DNA of 64,000 nucleotides from Maritimibacter sp. DP1N21-5 (GTDB lineage Bacteria; Pseudomonadota; Alphaproteobacteria; Rhodobacterales; Rhodobacteraceae). The notes beneath the pieces are model-generated. The model worked only from the letters and a program-made list of their open reading frames with translations. It ran no database searches and was not told the origin of the DNA. The DNA is taken from positions 1,116,001-1,180,000 of the forward strand of contig NZ_JAHUZF010000006.1 in assembly GCF_019218295.1 (NCBI RefSeq), read 5' to 3'. This document shows, piece by piece, positions 25,473 through 34,797 of this stretch. Position 1 is the first letter of the stretch. Every line of letters begins with the position of its first letter. Both the position numbers and the translations under genes were made by a program.

Positions 25473-26234
25473 TCACTTGCCGTCGAGTTTGCGCCCGACC
25501 TGCCGCATCATGCCGTGGAACATCTGCACGTCCGCCTTGGTCAGCCCCAGGCGCGTCCACATGTTGTGCAAGACGACCTTCATCCCCGGAGCCTTGTCCG
25601 GCGGGAAGAAATAGCCGATCCCGTCGAGCCGCTCCTCGTAATGTCGGGCGAGCGCCTCCACTTCGACCTGCGAGGCGAAATCGGTTCTGGCCAGGCCGTC
25701 CACGGTCGGCTCCGCCTCGATCGTCTGGCGACCCCATTCATAGGCGGTGAGCAGCACCGATTGCCCGAGGTTGAGCGAGGCGAAGGCGGGGTTCACCGGC
25801 ACCGTGATGATCGCATTCGCGCGCATCACGTCCTCGTTCTCGAGCCCCGCACGTTCCGGTCCGAACAGGATGGCGACCTTCTTGCCCGCCGCCTGCATCG
25901 CCCGCGCCTCGGCCATGGCGCGTTCGGGGGTGCGCACAGGTTTGGACAATTCGCGCGCGCGGGCGGTTGTCGCGTAGACATAGTCGCAGTCCGCGACCGC
26001 CTGCGCGAGGTCCGGAAAGACCCCCGCATCGTCGAGCAGACGTCCCGCCCCCGAGGCAAGCGCCACGGCGCGCGGGTTGGGCCAGCCGTCGCGCGGGTCC
26101 ACGATGCGCATGCGGGTGAGCCCGAAATTGAGCATCGCCCGTGCGGCGGCGCCGATGTTCTCGCCCATTTGCGGGCGGACGAGGACGAAGGCGGGCTGAG
26201 GACCGGGAACGGCGGTCTGGGGTGCGTCTGTCAT
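25473..26234 (-). CDS. trmJ: tRNA (cytidine/uridine-32-2'-O)-methyltransferase TrmJ
   Basis: The 253-residue protein has the three SPOUT motifs: RPQMGENIGAAARAMLNFG, ILFGPERAGLENEDV and FASLNLGQSVLLTAYEW. A C-terminal helical part with FFPPDKAPGMKVVLHNMWTR is typical of the TrmJ branch. It methylates the ribose of residue 32 in some tRNAs using S-adenosylmethionine. The ATG MTDAPQTAVPG gives a normal family N-terminus; longer in-frame readings run across the upstream spacer. The ThiE-like gene is divergent from it, with about 140 bases between. Confidence 0.92.
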   Translation of the reverse strand: MTDAPQTAVPGPQPAFVLVRPQMGENIGAAARAMLNFGLTRMRIVDPRDGWPNPRAVALASGAGRLLDDAGVFPDLAQAVADCDYVYATTARARELSKPVRTPERAMAEARAMQAAGKKVAILFGPERAGLENEDVMRANAIITVPVNPAFASLNLGQSVLLTAYEWGRQTIEAEPTVDGLARTDFASQVEVEALARHYEERLDGIGYFFPPDKAPGMKVVLHNMWTRLGLTKADVQMFHGMMRQVGRKLDGK

Positions 26235-26375
26235 GCGCGCGGTGATACGACGCGACGTGGCACGGGGCAAGGGACGCGGTGGACGTCCGTCGCCCGAAAG
26301 GCCGGGCCTGCCGACCGCATGGCCAAAGGCTCCAAACCCCTGTAAAAGGCCGCGAATCCACGCAACAGGTGCGAC

Positions 26376-26993
26376 ATGTCCGAAGACCTTCCGCAACTCT
26401 ACCTCGTGTCGCCCCCGCAGATCGAACTGTCGAGCTTTCCGGGCCTTCTCGCCCGCGTGCTCGACACGACCGAGGTGGCCTGTGTGCGGCTCGACCTAGC
26501 GACGCGCGACGAGGACACCATCGCGCGGGCGGCAGACGCCTGCCGCGAGGTGACCCACGCCCGCGACATCGCGCTGGTCATCACGGATCATGTGCTGATG
26601 GTGGAACGGCTTGGGCTCGACGGTGTCCATTTCACCGATGGCGCCCGCCATATTCGCAAGACCCGCAAGGACCTTGGGCAGGACACCATCGTCGGCGCCT
26701 TCTGCGCCACGTCGCGTCATGACGGGATGACCGCTGGCGAGGTCGGGGCGGACTACGTGTCCTTCGGTCCGGTCGGCACCTCGAACCTTGGCGACGGCAC
26801 TCAAGCCGAGCCCGAGCTATTTGCCTGGTGGTCGGAGATGATCGAAGTGCCGGTCGTGGCGGAAGGCGGGCTGACTGCGGATCTGATCCGCGAACTGTCG
26901 CCCATTACCGACTTCCTCTCGATTGGCGAAGAAATCTGGGGCGCCGACGATCCGGCCGCGGTGCTCGCACGCCTCGCTGCTGCGCGGGTCTGA
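26376..26993 (+). CDS. ThiE/TenI-like protein (thiamine phosphate synthase family), divergent
   Basis: The 205-residue TIM-barrel protein has the family strands LYLVSPP, ALVITDHVLMVERLGLDGVH, IVGAFCATSRHDGMTAGEVG, ADYVSFGPVGTS and PVVAEGGLTADLI. In genuine thiamine phosphate synthase the phosphate-binding segment after GPV/I has a T-x-T-K type motif. Here it reads GPVGTSNLGDGTQAEP, so the protein may be a TenI-like or alphaproteobacterial paralogue with another role. No thiamine genes are nearby. A short hairpin (gaccgg-cga-ccggtc, then TTT) follows its stop. Confidence 0.78.
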   Translation: MSEDLPQLYLVSPPQIELSSFPGLLARVLDTTEVACVRLDLATRDEDTIARAADACREVTHARDIALVITDHVLMVERLGLDGVHFTDGARHIRKTRKDLGQDTIVGAFCATSRHDGMTAGEVGADYVSFGPVGTSNLGDGTQAEPELFAWWSEMIEVPVVAEGGLTADLIRELSPITDFLSIGEEIWGADDPAAVLARLAAARV

Positions 26994-26996
26994 CGC

Positions 26997-27014
26997 GACC
27001 GGCGACCGGTCTTT
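26997..27014 (+). terminator. Short terminator-like hairpin after ThiE-like gene
   Basis: A 6-bp stem gaccgg/ccggtc with a CGA triloop is followed by TTT. It lies between two converging genes. Confidence 0.45.
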
Positions 27015-27027
27015 CCGTCAATCGGGA

Positions 27028-27249
27028 CTAGCGCATCCTCCGCATGAGTTTCGCGCTTTGCTTGGCGCGTGCCGCAGCCTGCCGCGCGGCCTTTGCACGT
27101 TGCCGGTCCTCGGGGGTCATGTCCTCGGGGGCCTTGCTCCCCGACTTGCCCCGACGCGACGCACGGTCGATCCCAGCGTCGACGCCCTTGTGCACGAGCC
27201 GTCCGACGACCATGCGGATGACCATGGTGATCAGTCTTTCAATGTTCAT
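27028..27249 (-). CDS. Small conserved-type protein of unknown function, 73 residues
   Basis: It begins MNIERLITMVIRMVVGRLVH and ends in a strongly basic stretch rich in A, K and R (RQRAKAARQAAARAKQSAK). The N-terminal 25 residues look like an amphipathic or membrane-touching helix and the rest a charged helix. I do not recognise a function, though small proteins of this layout are common in Rhodobacteraceae. It sits 65 bases downstream of scpB on the same strand, where many relatives carry tatA. The chosen ATG leaves out nine codons of a longer reading. Confidence 0.6.
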   Translation of the reverse strand: MNIERLITMVIRMVVGRLVHKGVDAGIDRASRRGKSGSKAPEDMTPEDRQRAKAARQAAARAKQSAKLMRRMR

Positions 27250-27314
27250 CTGCCTGCCTCTGGCTGTTTCGACCACCCTATCAGATTGCGTCGGGCCTGT
27301 GAATCGGCAAGTCC

Positions 27315-27977
27315 CTATTCCTCGAAGAGCTCGGACTGACCCTCGTCGTCGTCGTCTTCCTCGTCCTCTCCGGCCACCTGCGCGCCGGGGATCGGACGGT
27401 TCTCGAGGAGACCCGCCGCACGAAGTTCCTTCAGTCCCGGCAGGTCACGCGCGCTTTCCAGCCCGAAATGGTCAAGGAACCCCTGCGTGACGACGAAGGT
27501 CACAGGTCGTCCCGGCGACATCTTGCGGCGTCCGAAGCGGATCCATTCCATCTCGATAAGCTGGTCCACGGTCCCGCGCGACACGCTGACGCCGCGGATC
27601 TCTTCGATCTCGGCGCGGGTCACGGGCTGGTGGTAGGCGATGATGGCCAGCGTCTCGATCGCCGCGCGCGACAGCTTGCGGGTCTCGACCGTTTCCTTCT
27701 GCATGAGGTAGCCAAGGTCCGGCGCCGTGCGGATCGCCCAGGCATCGCCCACCTTGATGACGCGCACTCCGCGCCCTTCATAACGCTTTCGCAAATGCAC
27801 CAGCGCTTCGGCCGGGTCCGAGCCATGGGGCATCCGCGCCGTCAGCTCGGTCACCGTCACGGGGTCGGCGCTCGCAAAGAGGATGGCTTCGACCATACGC
27901 TCCTGCTCGCCCATGGGCGGGGCCTCGAAAAGGCTCTTCTCGGCTTCCATCGGCGCGTCGCCACCGTTTTCACTCAT
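27315..27977 (-). CDS. scpB: Segregation and condensation protein B
   Basis: The 220-residue protein is made of two winged-helix domains and an acidic tail (EDEEDDDDEGQSELFEE). Typical stretches are MVEAILFASADPVT, LSRAAIETLAIIAYHQPVTR and IRGVSVSRGTVDQLIE. ScpB binds ScpA at the SMC kleisin bridge and helps chromosome condensation and segregation. Its ATG lies inside the 3' end of scpA (8-base overlap), so translation is coupled and a longer reading of the frame is rejected. Confidence 0.95.
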   Translation of the reverse strand: MSENGGDAPMEAEKSLFEAPPMGEQERMVEAILFASADPVTVTELTARMPHGSDPAEALVHLRKRYEGRGVRVIKVGDAWAIRTAPDLGYLMQKETVETRKLSRAAIETLAIIAYHQPVTRAEIEEIRGVSVSRGTVDQLIEMEWIRFGRRKMSPGRPVTFVVTQGFLDHFGLESARDLPGLKELRAAGLLENRPIPGAQVAGEDEEDDDDEGQSELFEE

Positions 27978-28773
27978 CGGGCTTCCTGCGGATCTGAATG
28001 GGGGCGAAGGTTTCGCCCTGCCGAATCTCGATCGCGCCACGTTTGACGAGCTCGAGCGAGGCCGCGAAATTTGCCGCCGTCGCGGACCGGCGCTTGGCGG
28101 GGTCGGTTTCCCAGCCGTCGGGCAGATAGGACATGATGTCGGTCCATTCGCCGGCGAAACCGATCAGGTGACGCATCCGGTCGAGCGCCTGTTCCATCGA
28201 CATGATCGCATCCCGGTCCATCACGAAGGGGCGGAATTCGTCGCGTGTGCGGATCCGCGCATAGCCCTGCATGAGGTCCAGAAGCGTCGCCGTGAAGGTC
28301 ACGCGACGCGTGCGTTCGACGACCTCGACCTGCCCGCGTGCGAAGAAATCGCGCCCCAGCTGGTCACGAGCCATGAGCTTGGCCGCTGCATCGCGCATCG
28401 CGGCGAGCCGCTCGAGCTGAAACGCCAGATGCGCGGCGAGGTCCTCACCCGAGGGTCCCTCGTCGGTGGGATCGGGCGGCAGAAGGAGGCGCGACTTGAG
28501 AAAGGCGAGCCAGGCCGCCATCACGAGGTAATCCGCCGCCAGTTCGATCCGAAGGTGCCGGGCGCGTTCCACGAAGACCAGATATTGCTCGGCCAGTTGC
28601 AGGACGGAAATCTTGCGCAGGTCGACCTTCTGGGTGCGCGACAGCATGAGAAGCAGGTCGAGCGGCCCTTCGAAGCCGTCCACGTCGACGATAAGCGCCT
28701 CGGCGGCAAGGCGCTCTGTCACCGACAGGACGTCGGACTGGAAATCGTCGTCGCTCATGAGTTGGGGTGTCAC
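27970..28773 (-). CDS. scpA: Segregation and condensation protein A (kleisin)
   Basis: The 267-residue protein has the kleisin N-terminal motif VDGFEGPLDLLLMLSRTQKV (about 31-50), then AEQYLVFVERAR and AADYLVMAAWLAFLKSRLLL, and a C-terminal winged-helix part ending FAPIQIRRKPDE. It bridges the SMC heads together with ScpB. Translation may start at GTG 28773, sharing GTGA with the nagZ stop, or at the ATG five codons later (MSDDDFQSD). The overlap favours the former, but the difference is only five residues. Confidence 0.95.
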   Translation of the reverse strand: MTPQLMSDDDFQSDVLSVTERLAAEALIVDVDGFEGPLDLLLMLSRTQKVDLRKISVLQLAEQYLVFVERARHLRIELAADYLVMAAWLAFLKSRLLLPPDPTDEGPSGEDLAAHLAFQLERLAAMRDAAAKLMARDQLGRDFFARGQVEVVERTRRVTFTATLLDLMQGYARIRTRDEFRPFVMDRDAIMSMEQALDRMRHLIGFAGEWTDIMSYLPDGWETDPAKRRSATAANFAASLELVKRGAIEIRQGETFAPIQIRRKPDE

Positions 28774-29774
28774 CCGGACCGATGCGTCATCAGGTCCCGA
28801 AATTCCGCGTCGAGCGCGCCAATGTCAACATCAACAGGCTCGCGCCGCCAGGTGAGCGCCTCTTCCGCCCGCTCTGCCGCCCGGCCCGTAAGCCGTCCGG
28901 CGGCCTCGACGATGGGCGCCATTTCGGCCATGTCGCCATTGCAGTGCAGAACGATGTCGCAGCCAGCGCCGAGCGAGGCTTCGGTGCGCTCGGCGAAGCT
29001 GCCGGTAAGCGCCTTCATCGACAGGTCGTCGGTCATGAGTAGCCCGTCGAACCCGATCGTCTCGCGGATGATGCCGATCATCCTGGACGAGGTCGTCGCG
29101 GGGTTCTCGGGGTCGATGTCGCGATAGACCACATGGGCGGTCATGGCGAGCGGCAGGCCCGCGACGGACTGGAAGGCCAGGAAATCCGACACGCGAAGTG
29201 CCTTTTCCTTCGTGGTGACGACAGGCAGCTCCAGATGGCTGTCCGCCGTGGCACGCCCATGTCCGGGGATATGCTTGATCACAGGCAACACACCGCCCAT
29301 CACCAGCCCCTCGGCCACTGCCCCCGCGATGTCCGACACGCGCACGACGTCATTGCCGTAACACCGGTTCTTCAGGATCTCGTGGGTGTCAGGCTGCACG
29401 AGGTCGACCACAGGCGCGCAGTTCCCGTCGATGCCGAGCGCGCGGAGCTCATGCGCGATGATCCGGTAGCGCAGGCGCATCGTATCGACCGCCTTGCGCG
29501 GGTTGAGCTTCACCTGTTCGAGCGCGGGCAGCCAGTCGCGCCAGACCGGCGGGCGCAGCCGTGCGACACGCCCGCCTTCCTGGTCGATGAAGATCGGCGC
29601 CTCGCGCCCGACAGACTCCCGCAACTCGGTGGTGAGCCAGCGGATCTGGTCCGGGTCCTCGAGGTTGCGGGCAAAGAGGATGAAGGCCCAAGGATCGGCG
29701 GCGGCGAAGAATTCCCGCTCGGCACGGGTCAGGCGCGGTCCCGCCAGCCCAAGGATCGTGGCCCCCGCGCCCAT
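28770..29774 (-). CDS. nagZ: Beta-N-acetylhexosaminidase
   Basis: The 334-residue glycoside hydrolase family 3 enzyme has the NagZ signature KHIPGHGRATADSHLELP, where the His of the mobile loop assists catalysis. It also has DQEGGRVARLRPP and the nucleophile region GLLMTDDLSM. It removes N-acetylglucosamine from anhydromuropeptides during cytoplasmic peptidoglycan recycling. It lies 3 bases after the SPOR gene and overlaps scpA by four bases. The row SPOR-nagZ-scpA-scpB is standard in alphaproteobacteria. Confidence 0.95.
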   Translation of the reverse strand: MGAGATILGLAGPRLTRAEREFFAAADPWAFILFARNLEDPDQIRWLTTELRESVGREAPIFIDQEGGRVARLRPPVWRDWLPALEQVKLNPRKAVDTMRLRYRIIAHELRALGIDGNCAPVVDLVQPDTHEILKNRCYGNDVVRVSDIAGAVAEGLVMGGVLPVIKHIPGHGRATADSHLELPVVTTKEKALRVSDFLAFQSVAGLPLAMTAHVVYRDIDPENPATTSSRMIGIIRETIGFDGLLMTDDLSMKALTGSFAERTEASLGAGCDIVLHCNGDMAEMAPIVEAAGRLTGRAAERAEEALTWRREPVDVDIGALDAEFRDLMTHRSG

Positions 29775-29777
29775 CGG

Positions 29778-31277
29778 TCAGCGCGTCACGACGGGAATGC
29801 AGTTCGCGTTGCCCGCCATGAGGGCGGCGCAGAAGCGGCGCGCATCGGACAGGTCGTCGAAGCCCATCACCCGCAGGCGATAGAAGGTCTTGCCACCCGA
29901 CGAAGCCTCTTCGATCACGCGGGACTTGTCGCCCATGTAGTCGGAGAAACGCCCGGCAAGTTGGTCCCATTCCGTCCGTGCCACATCGACGCTGTCATAG
30001 GCCCCGATCTGGACGAGCCGCGTGCCCACCGGGATGTCCGCGGCGCTTACCTCGGCCACGGCGCTGGAGGTGGCGGCCAGAAGCGGATCGGACGACGGGT
30101 TTGCCGACGACCGGGCAACCAGCGCTTCGGGGCGCGGTCTCGGGCGCGGCGAGACGGCCACCCCCGGCGTGCTCGCGTCGACCAGATCGACGCTGGCGCC
30201 AAGGACCTCGGTTTCGTCGGTCATGGTCAGGTCCGCTTCCTCGCCCGAAAGCGGTGCCGCACCATTGGCGATCTGCTCGGCCATGGCGAGCGCGGCAGCG
30301 CGCGCCGCGTCGTCATCCGCATCCACCCCGGCATCGGGGAGCGCCTCCTCGACAGTGGCGGAGGCGGGCACGATCTGGGCGTCCTGCGTGGTCTCCAGCG
30401 GTTCGGACCCGAGCGCTGCCGCGACGGCGGGCACGTCTTCTTCCGAGAGCTGGTCGGACGCCGGAGCGAGCATGACCTGGGAGGCCGGACCTTCGGCGGT
30501 CCCTTGCGCGGCGACGTTGTTGACCGCGAGCCCCTGATGGGCAGCTTCCGATCCACCCTCGTCGTCGGGCGCCACGCGCATCGGCCCTTCCAGAGCGGCG
30601 ACGACCGGGATCTCGGTCACATCCCGCATGGCGAGCTTGTAGCCCCAGACCGCGAGCCCTGCGACGAGCGCGATGGACAGAACCGCCCCCACGCCGTTCA
30701 TGGCCCGAGTGACGGCCCCGGCATGTCCGGGTTCCTCGGCGAAAGGCGCATCCTGCCAGTCAGGCTCGGCTCCGTTTGCGGGCGCAGCCCCTGCATGACC
30801 GTATGGCTGCTGCGCAGGATATCCGGTCTGCGCATATTGCGCGTGCGGCGGCTGGTGGCCATGAGCGTGCGGGCGCCGACCCTGAGCGGGTGCCGGTTGC
30901 CGGTGAACAGCCTGCGTTGGCGCATGGGATTGAACATAGGCCGGCGGCCGCGCGGCCGGTTGCTGGGCTGCCTGCCGGTAGCCCATGTGGTGGGACGGTG
31001 CAGGCTCCGGCATTTGAGAGGCGGGCATCTGGCGGGGAGCCGCAGCGGGATAATGGTGGTGTTCGCGGTACTGGCCCGCGCCCACCTGCGCCTGCGGTCG
31101 CGGCGCTGTCTGGGGTTGTGGAGTCTGGTGCTGCGGATCGCGGCGTTGGATTTGCGGCTCGAAGGCACGATTGCCCTGCGAACCGGCTCTCATGCCGCCA
31201 CGTGGTCCGCCCTGTTGATCTGCGTAGTGAGAGTCGGGGAATACGGCCCCGGGACCGCGCCAATCAGCATTCGCCAT
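29778..31277 (-). CDS. SPOR domain cell-envelope protein
   Basis: The 499-residue protein has a cytoplasmic tail of about 190 residues very rich in P, Q, H and A. One membrane helix follows (about 196-214: VLSIALVAGLAVWGYKLAM), then a long acidic low-complexity periplasmic region and a C-terminal SPOR domain (about 425-499: VPVGTRLVQIGAYDS, FYRLRVMGFDDLSDARRFC). SPOR domains bind denuded glycan strands at the division septum. The low-complexity tail is likely disordered. It stands between argS and nagZ, as in related genomes. Confidence 0.92.
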   Translation of the reverse strand: MANADWRGPGAVFPDSHYADQQGGPRGGMRAGSQGNRAFEPQIQRRDPQHQTPQPQTAPRPQAQVGAGQYREHHHYPAAAPRQMPASQMPEPAPSHHMGYRQAAQQPAARPPAYVQSHAPTQAVHRQPAPAQGRRPHAHGHQPPHAQYAQTGYPAQQPYGHAGAAPANGAEPDWQDAPFAEEPGHAGAVTRAMNGVGAVLSIALVAGLAVWGYKLAMRDVTEIPVVAALEGPMRVAPDDEGGSEAAHQGLAVNNVAAQGTAEGPASQVMLAPASDQLSEEDVPAVAAALGSEPLETTQDAQIVPASATVEEALPDAGVDADDDAARAAALAMAEQIANGAAPLSGEEADLTMTDETEVLGASVDLVDASTPGVAVSPRPRPRPEALVARSSANPSSDPLLAATSSAVAEVSAADIPVGTRLVQIGAYDSVDVARTEWDQLAGRFSDYMGDKSRVIEEASSGGKTFYRLRVMGFDDLSDARRFCAALMAGNANCIPVVTR

Positions 31278-31414
31278 AACCTGCCTCGCTCGGCGTTCGG
31301 GGCGCGTCCGCCCCTTCGCCGTATCTGCCGTTTCTCGCCTTGCCCGGAATTTGCCGATCTGTCGTCGGATGCTTGTCCGGGCGCCTCATCACCCGGTCGG
31401 GTCGCGCCTGTAGG

Positions 31415-33136
31415 TCAGCGCATTTCCTCGACCGGAGTCACGCCAAGAATACCAAGGCCCGATGAAATCACAATGGAAACGGCTTTCGGCAGGGCAATTT
31501 TCGCCGCTGTTGCGAGAGGGTCACTCTCATTCAGGAAGCGAAGTTCCGGGTGATCGTTGCCCTTGTTCCAAAGGGCGTGGAAGTCGCTGGCGAGGTCGTA
31601 AAGGTAGAAAGCGATACGGTGCGGTTCATGGCCGCGCGCGGCGATCTCGACCAGCCGCGGCCATTCGGCGAGCGTGCGGGCGAGCTTCAGTTCGGCCTCG
31701 TCGGACAGCGTCGGCGCGGCGGGCGCGCGCACGCCCATATCCGCCGCCTTGCGCAGAACGGAATGGACCCGGGCGTTCGCATACTGGACATAGAACACCG
31801 GGTTGTCTTTCGACTGCTCCATCGCCTTGTTGAAGTCGAAATCGAGCGGCGCGTCGTTCTTGCGGGTCAGCATGATGAAGCGCGTGACGTCCGGACCGAC
31901 TTCATCCACCACGTCACGCAGGGTCACGAAGGTCCCGGCCCGCTTGGACATTTTGAAGGGCTCGCCATCCTTGTAGAGCTTGACGAGCTGCGTGAGTTTG
32001 ATGTCGAGCGGCACCTTGTTGTCGGACAGGGCGGCGACCGCCGCCTTCATCCGTTTGACATAACCGCCGTGGTCCGCGCCGAAGACGTCGATCAGCTGAT
32101 CGAAGCCCCGCGTCACCTTGTCGTAGTGATAGGCGATGTCCGGCGCGAAATAGGTCCAGGCCCCGTCCGACTTCATGATCGGCCGGTCGACGTCGTCACC
32201 GAAGTCGGTCGACTTGAACAGCGTCTGCTCGCGCGGCTCCCAATCCTCGGGTAGCTTGCCCTTCGGCGGTTCGAGCGTGCCCTTGTAGATCAGACCCTTG
32301 GCCCTCAGATCCTCGATCGCGGCTTCGATCTTGCCGGTGCCGTAGAGGCTCTTCTCCGAGTAGAAGACGTCCATCTCGACGCCGAGCGCGGCGAGGTCTT
32401 CGCGGATCAGGTCCATCATCCGGTCGGTCGCGAAGTCGCGCACTTCTTCGAGCCAGAACTGCTCGCCCTTGTCCACGAATGCGACGCCCACCTTGGTCTT
32501 GAGCGCCTCGCCCACCTCGATCAGGTAGTCGCCGGGATAGGTCCCGTCGGCGAACTGCACCTCCTGCCCGTGAGCCTCGAGATAACGCAGGTAGACCGAC
32601 CGGGCGAGCACGTCGACCTGGGCGCCACCGTCGTTGATGTAGTATTCCCGCGTCACGTCGTAGCCCGCGTATTCCAGCAGCGCGGCAAGCGCGTCGCCGA
32701 AGACCGCGCCCCGGGTATGGCCCACGTGCAAGGGTCCCGTGGGGTTGGCCGACACGTATTCGACGTTGACCTTCACGCCCTGCCCCAACGTGCCACGCCC
32801 GTAGTCGGCATCGGCGAGAATGCCAGCGACGAGACCCGCCCAGATGCCAGGTTCGAGCCTTAGGTTGAGAAACCCGGGACCGGCCACCTCCGCCGTCGCG
32901 ATCCTGCTGTCGGCGGCAAGCTTGGCGGCCAGCCTTTCGGCGATGTCGCGCGGCTTCAGCCCGGCGGGCTTGGCCAGCACCATGGCGGCGTTGGTCGCCA
33001 TGTCGCCATGCGCCGCGTCACGCGGCGGTTCCACGGCCACGTTGGCATAGTCGAGCCCCGCGGGCAGCGCGCCCTCGGCCACCATCGCATCGAGCGCTTC
33101 GACGGTGAGGGCACGAATATCGGCGAAAAGGTTCAT
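31415..33136 (-). CDS. argS: Arginyl-tRNA synthetase
   Basis: The 573-residue class I synthetase has the HIGH-type motif in [21 protein letters not shown], the KMSK motif in [17 protein letters not shown], and a C-terminal DALR anticodon-binding domain ([20 protein letters not shown] onward). It charges tRNA-Arg. The start [18 protein letters not shown] gives the usual N-terminal additional domain; 21 further codons upstream are unlikely coding. It lies between dgt and the SPOR gene, all on the same strand. Confidence 0.97.
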   Translation of the reverse strand: MNLFADIRALTVEALDAMVAEGALPAGLDYANVAVEPPRDAAHGDMATNAAMVLAKPAGLKPRDIAERLAAKLAADSRIATAEVAGPGFLNLRLEPGIWAGLVAGILADADYGRGTLGQGVKVNVEYVSANPTGPLHVGHTRGAVFGDALAALLEYAGYDVTREYYINDGGAQVDVLARSVYLRYLEAHGQEVQFADGTYPGDYLIEVGEALKTKVGVAFVDKGEQFWLEEVRDFATDRMMDLIREDLAALGVEMDVFYSEKSLYGTGKIEAAIEDLRAKGLIYKGTLEPPKGKLPEDWEPREQTLFKSTDFGDDVDRPIMKSDGAWTYFAPDIAYHYDKVTRGFDQLIDVFGADHGGYVKRMKAAVAALSDNKVPLDIKLTQLVKLYKDGEPFKMSKRAGTFVTLRDVVDEVGPDVTRFIMLTRKNDAPLDFDFNKAMEQSKDNPVFYVQYANARVHSVLRKAADMGVRAPAAPTLSDEAELKLARTLAEWPRLVEIAARGHEPHRIAFYLYDLASDFHALWNKGNDHPELRFLNESDPLATAAKIALPKAVSIVISSGLGILGVTPVEEMR

Positions 33137-33226
33137 CGGAACACCTGTTTTGGGGCGGAAAGGTCTGGCGGGGTCTACCACGTCGCCCGCCAAGGTCAAC
33201 GCTGCACGTGGCCGGCCCGCCGTGGT

Positions 33227-34387
33227 TCAGAGGCGGGAACGGACGTCGGCACCGCCAATAAAGCGGCCATGCGTTTCGATGGCGAAGCGGTCGGTCATGC
33301 CGGCGATGTAATCCGCGACGATCCGCGCGAGTGCGGTTTCATCCGCGGCCTTCGCGACATCTTCGCGCCATTCGCTGGGCAGGTAGTCGGGGTTCTCCAT
33401 GAAAAGCGGGAAAAGCTCGTTCACGATCATCGTCACCTGCTCGCGCATCTTCACCACGGAAGGGGCACGATAGACCTGCCGGAACAGAAAGCCGCGGAGC
33501 TGCTTCAGCTCTTCCCACATGCCGGGCGAAAAACGGATGAGCTGCTGGCCTGCATGGCGCACGTCCCAGGCACTCCCGGGATTGGCCTTGTTCATCAACC
33601 GGAAGCTCTCACCCAGCACATCCTCGACCATGAGGCCGAAGACCCGCCGCAGAGCTTCGTGAAAGCGCCGGTTGGCATCGAGCGTCGGGTATTTCTCGTC
33701 CACGTCGGAGAAACTGCGCGCGACCATGTCGACGGTGCAGATGTCGCGTTCGGTGATGAGTTTCGCGCGGATCGCATCGTGAAGGTCGTGGTTGTTATAG
33801 GCGATGTCGTCCGAGATCGCGGCCACCTGCGCCTCGGCACTTGCATAGGTGTCGAGCTCGAGATCGTGCTTTGCATCGTATTCCGCGAGCGCCACGGGAA
33901 GCGGGCCGGTAACCGGACCATTGTGCTTGGCAATGCCTTCGAGGGTTTCCCAGGTCAGGTTCAGACCGTCGAAATCGGCATAGTGCCGTTCAAGCGATGT
34001 CACGATCTTCAGGGCCTGCGCGTTGTGATCGAACCCGCCATAGGGCTGCATGAGCGCGTCGAGCGCGTCCTCGCCCGTGTGGCCGAAGGGCGTATGGCCA
34101 AGGTCATGCGCCAGCGCCACCGCCTCGGTCAGATGTTCGTTGAGACCGAGGGTCCCCGCGATCGTGCGGGCGACCTGCGCCACCTCGATCGAATGGGTCA
34201 GCCGGGTGCGGTAGTAATCCCCTTCGTGTTCGAGAAAGACCTGCGTCTTGTGCTTCAGGCGGCGAAAGGCCGATGAATGGATGATCCTGTCCCTGTCCCG
34301 CTGGAACGGAGAACGGAACGCGCTCTCCTCTTCGGGGTACAGTCGACCCCGCGAATTCGCCGGATCACACGCATATGTGGCTCCCAT
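33227..34387 (-). CDS. dgt: Deoxyguanosinetriphosphate triphosphohydrolase-like protein
   Basis: The 386-residue HD-domain phosphohydrolase has YYRTRLTHSIEVAQVARTIA, VALAHDLGHTPFGHTGEDAL (the HD pair) and ISDDIAYNNHDLHDAIRAKL. This is the dGTPase type 2 family, which hydrolyses dNTPs to nucleoside and triphosphate. The ATG follows GGGAAG by about 9 bases; the open frame extends 26 codons upstream over the promoter region of the divergent erpA gene and is rejected. About 80 bases separate the two divergent starts. Confidence 0.93.
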   Translation of the reverse strand: MGATYACDPANSRGRLYPEEESAFRSPFQRDRDRIIHSSAFRRLKHKTQVFLEHEGDYYRTRLTHSIEVAQVARTIAGTLGLNEHLTEAVALAHDLGHTPFGHTGEDALDALMQPYGGFDHNAQALKIVTSLERHYADFDGLNLTWETLEGIAKHNGPVTGPLPVALAEYDAKHDLELDTYASAEAQVAAISDDIAYNNHDLHDAIRAKLITERDICTVDMVARSFSDVDEKYPTLDANRRFHEALRRVFGLMVEDVLGESFRLMNKANPGSAWDVRHAGQQLIRFSPGMWEELKQLRGFLFRQVYRAPSVVKMREQVTMIVNELFPLFMENPDYLPSEWREDVAKAADETALARIVADYIAGMTDRFAIETHGRFIGGADVRSRL

Positions 34388-34465
34388 GCCCGATTGCTTC
34401 CCTTGTCGCCTCTTCTTTCCCCCCATATATTCGGCTTCAACGCCAAGTAAAACAGGGTGCCTCAC

Positions 34466-34795
34466 ATGGACCTAAACCTGCCTCCCAAAGTGACCGACCG
34501 TGCCTTTGCCCGGCTGGGCGAAATCGGCGCGGGTCAGGACGGAAAAGCGCTTCGCGTCGCGGTCGAAGGCGGCGGATGCTCGGGCTTTCAGTATGAGATC
34601 ACGCTGGCCGAACCGGAAAACGGCGATCTGGTGCTGGAAGGTGCCGGCGAAAAAGTGGTGATCGACGAAGTGTCGCTTCCCTTCCTGACCGGCGCGACGA
34701 TCGACTTCACCGAAGAGCTCATCGGCGCGCGTTTCGTGATCGAGAATCCCAACGCATCGAGTTCCTGTGGCTGCGGCGTGTCGTTCTCGATGTGA
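34466..34795 (+). CDS. erpA: Iron-sulfur cluster insertion protein (ErpA/HesB type)
   Basis: The 109-residue A-type carrier has its three cluster-binding cysteines in GGGCSGFQYE and ASSSCGCGVSFSM. It accepts Fe-S clusters from the assembly scaffold and passes them to apo-proteins. The start MDLNLPPKVTDRAFARL is the family N-terminus; a GTG three codons earlier is less likely. It is divergent from dgt and converges on the RES toxin gene, with two bases between stops. Confidence 0.93.
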   Translation: MDLNLPPKVTDRAFARLGEIGAGQDGKALRVAVEGGGCSGFQYEITLAEPENGDLVLEGAGEKVVIDEVSLPFLTGATIDFTEELIGARFVIENPNASSSCGCGVSFSM

Positions 34796-34797
34796 CG

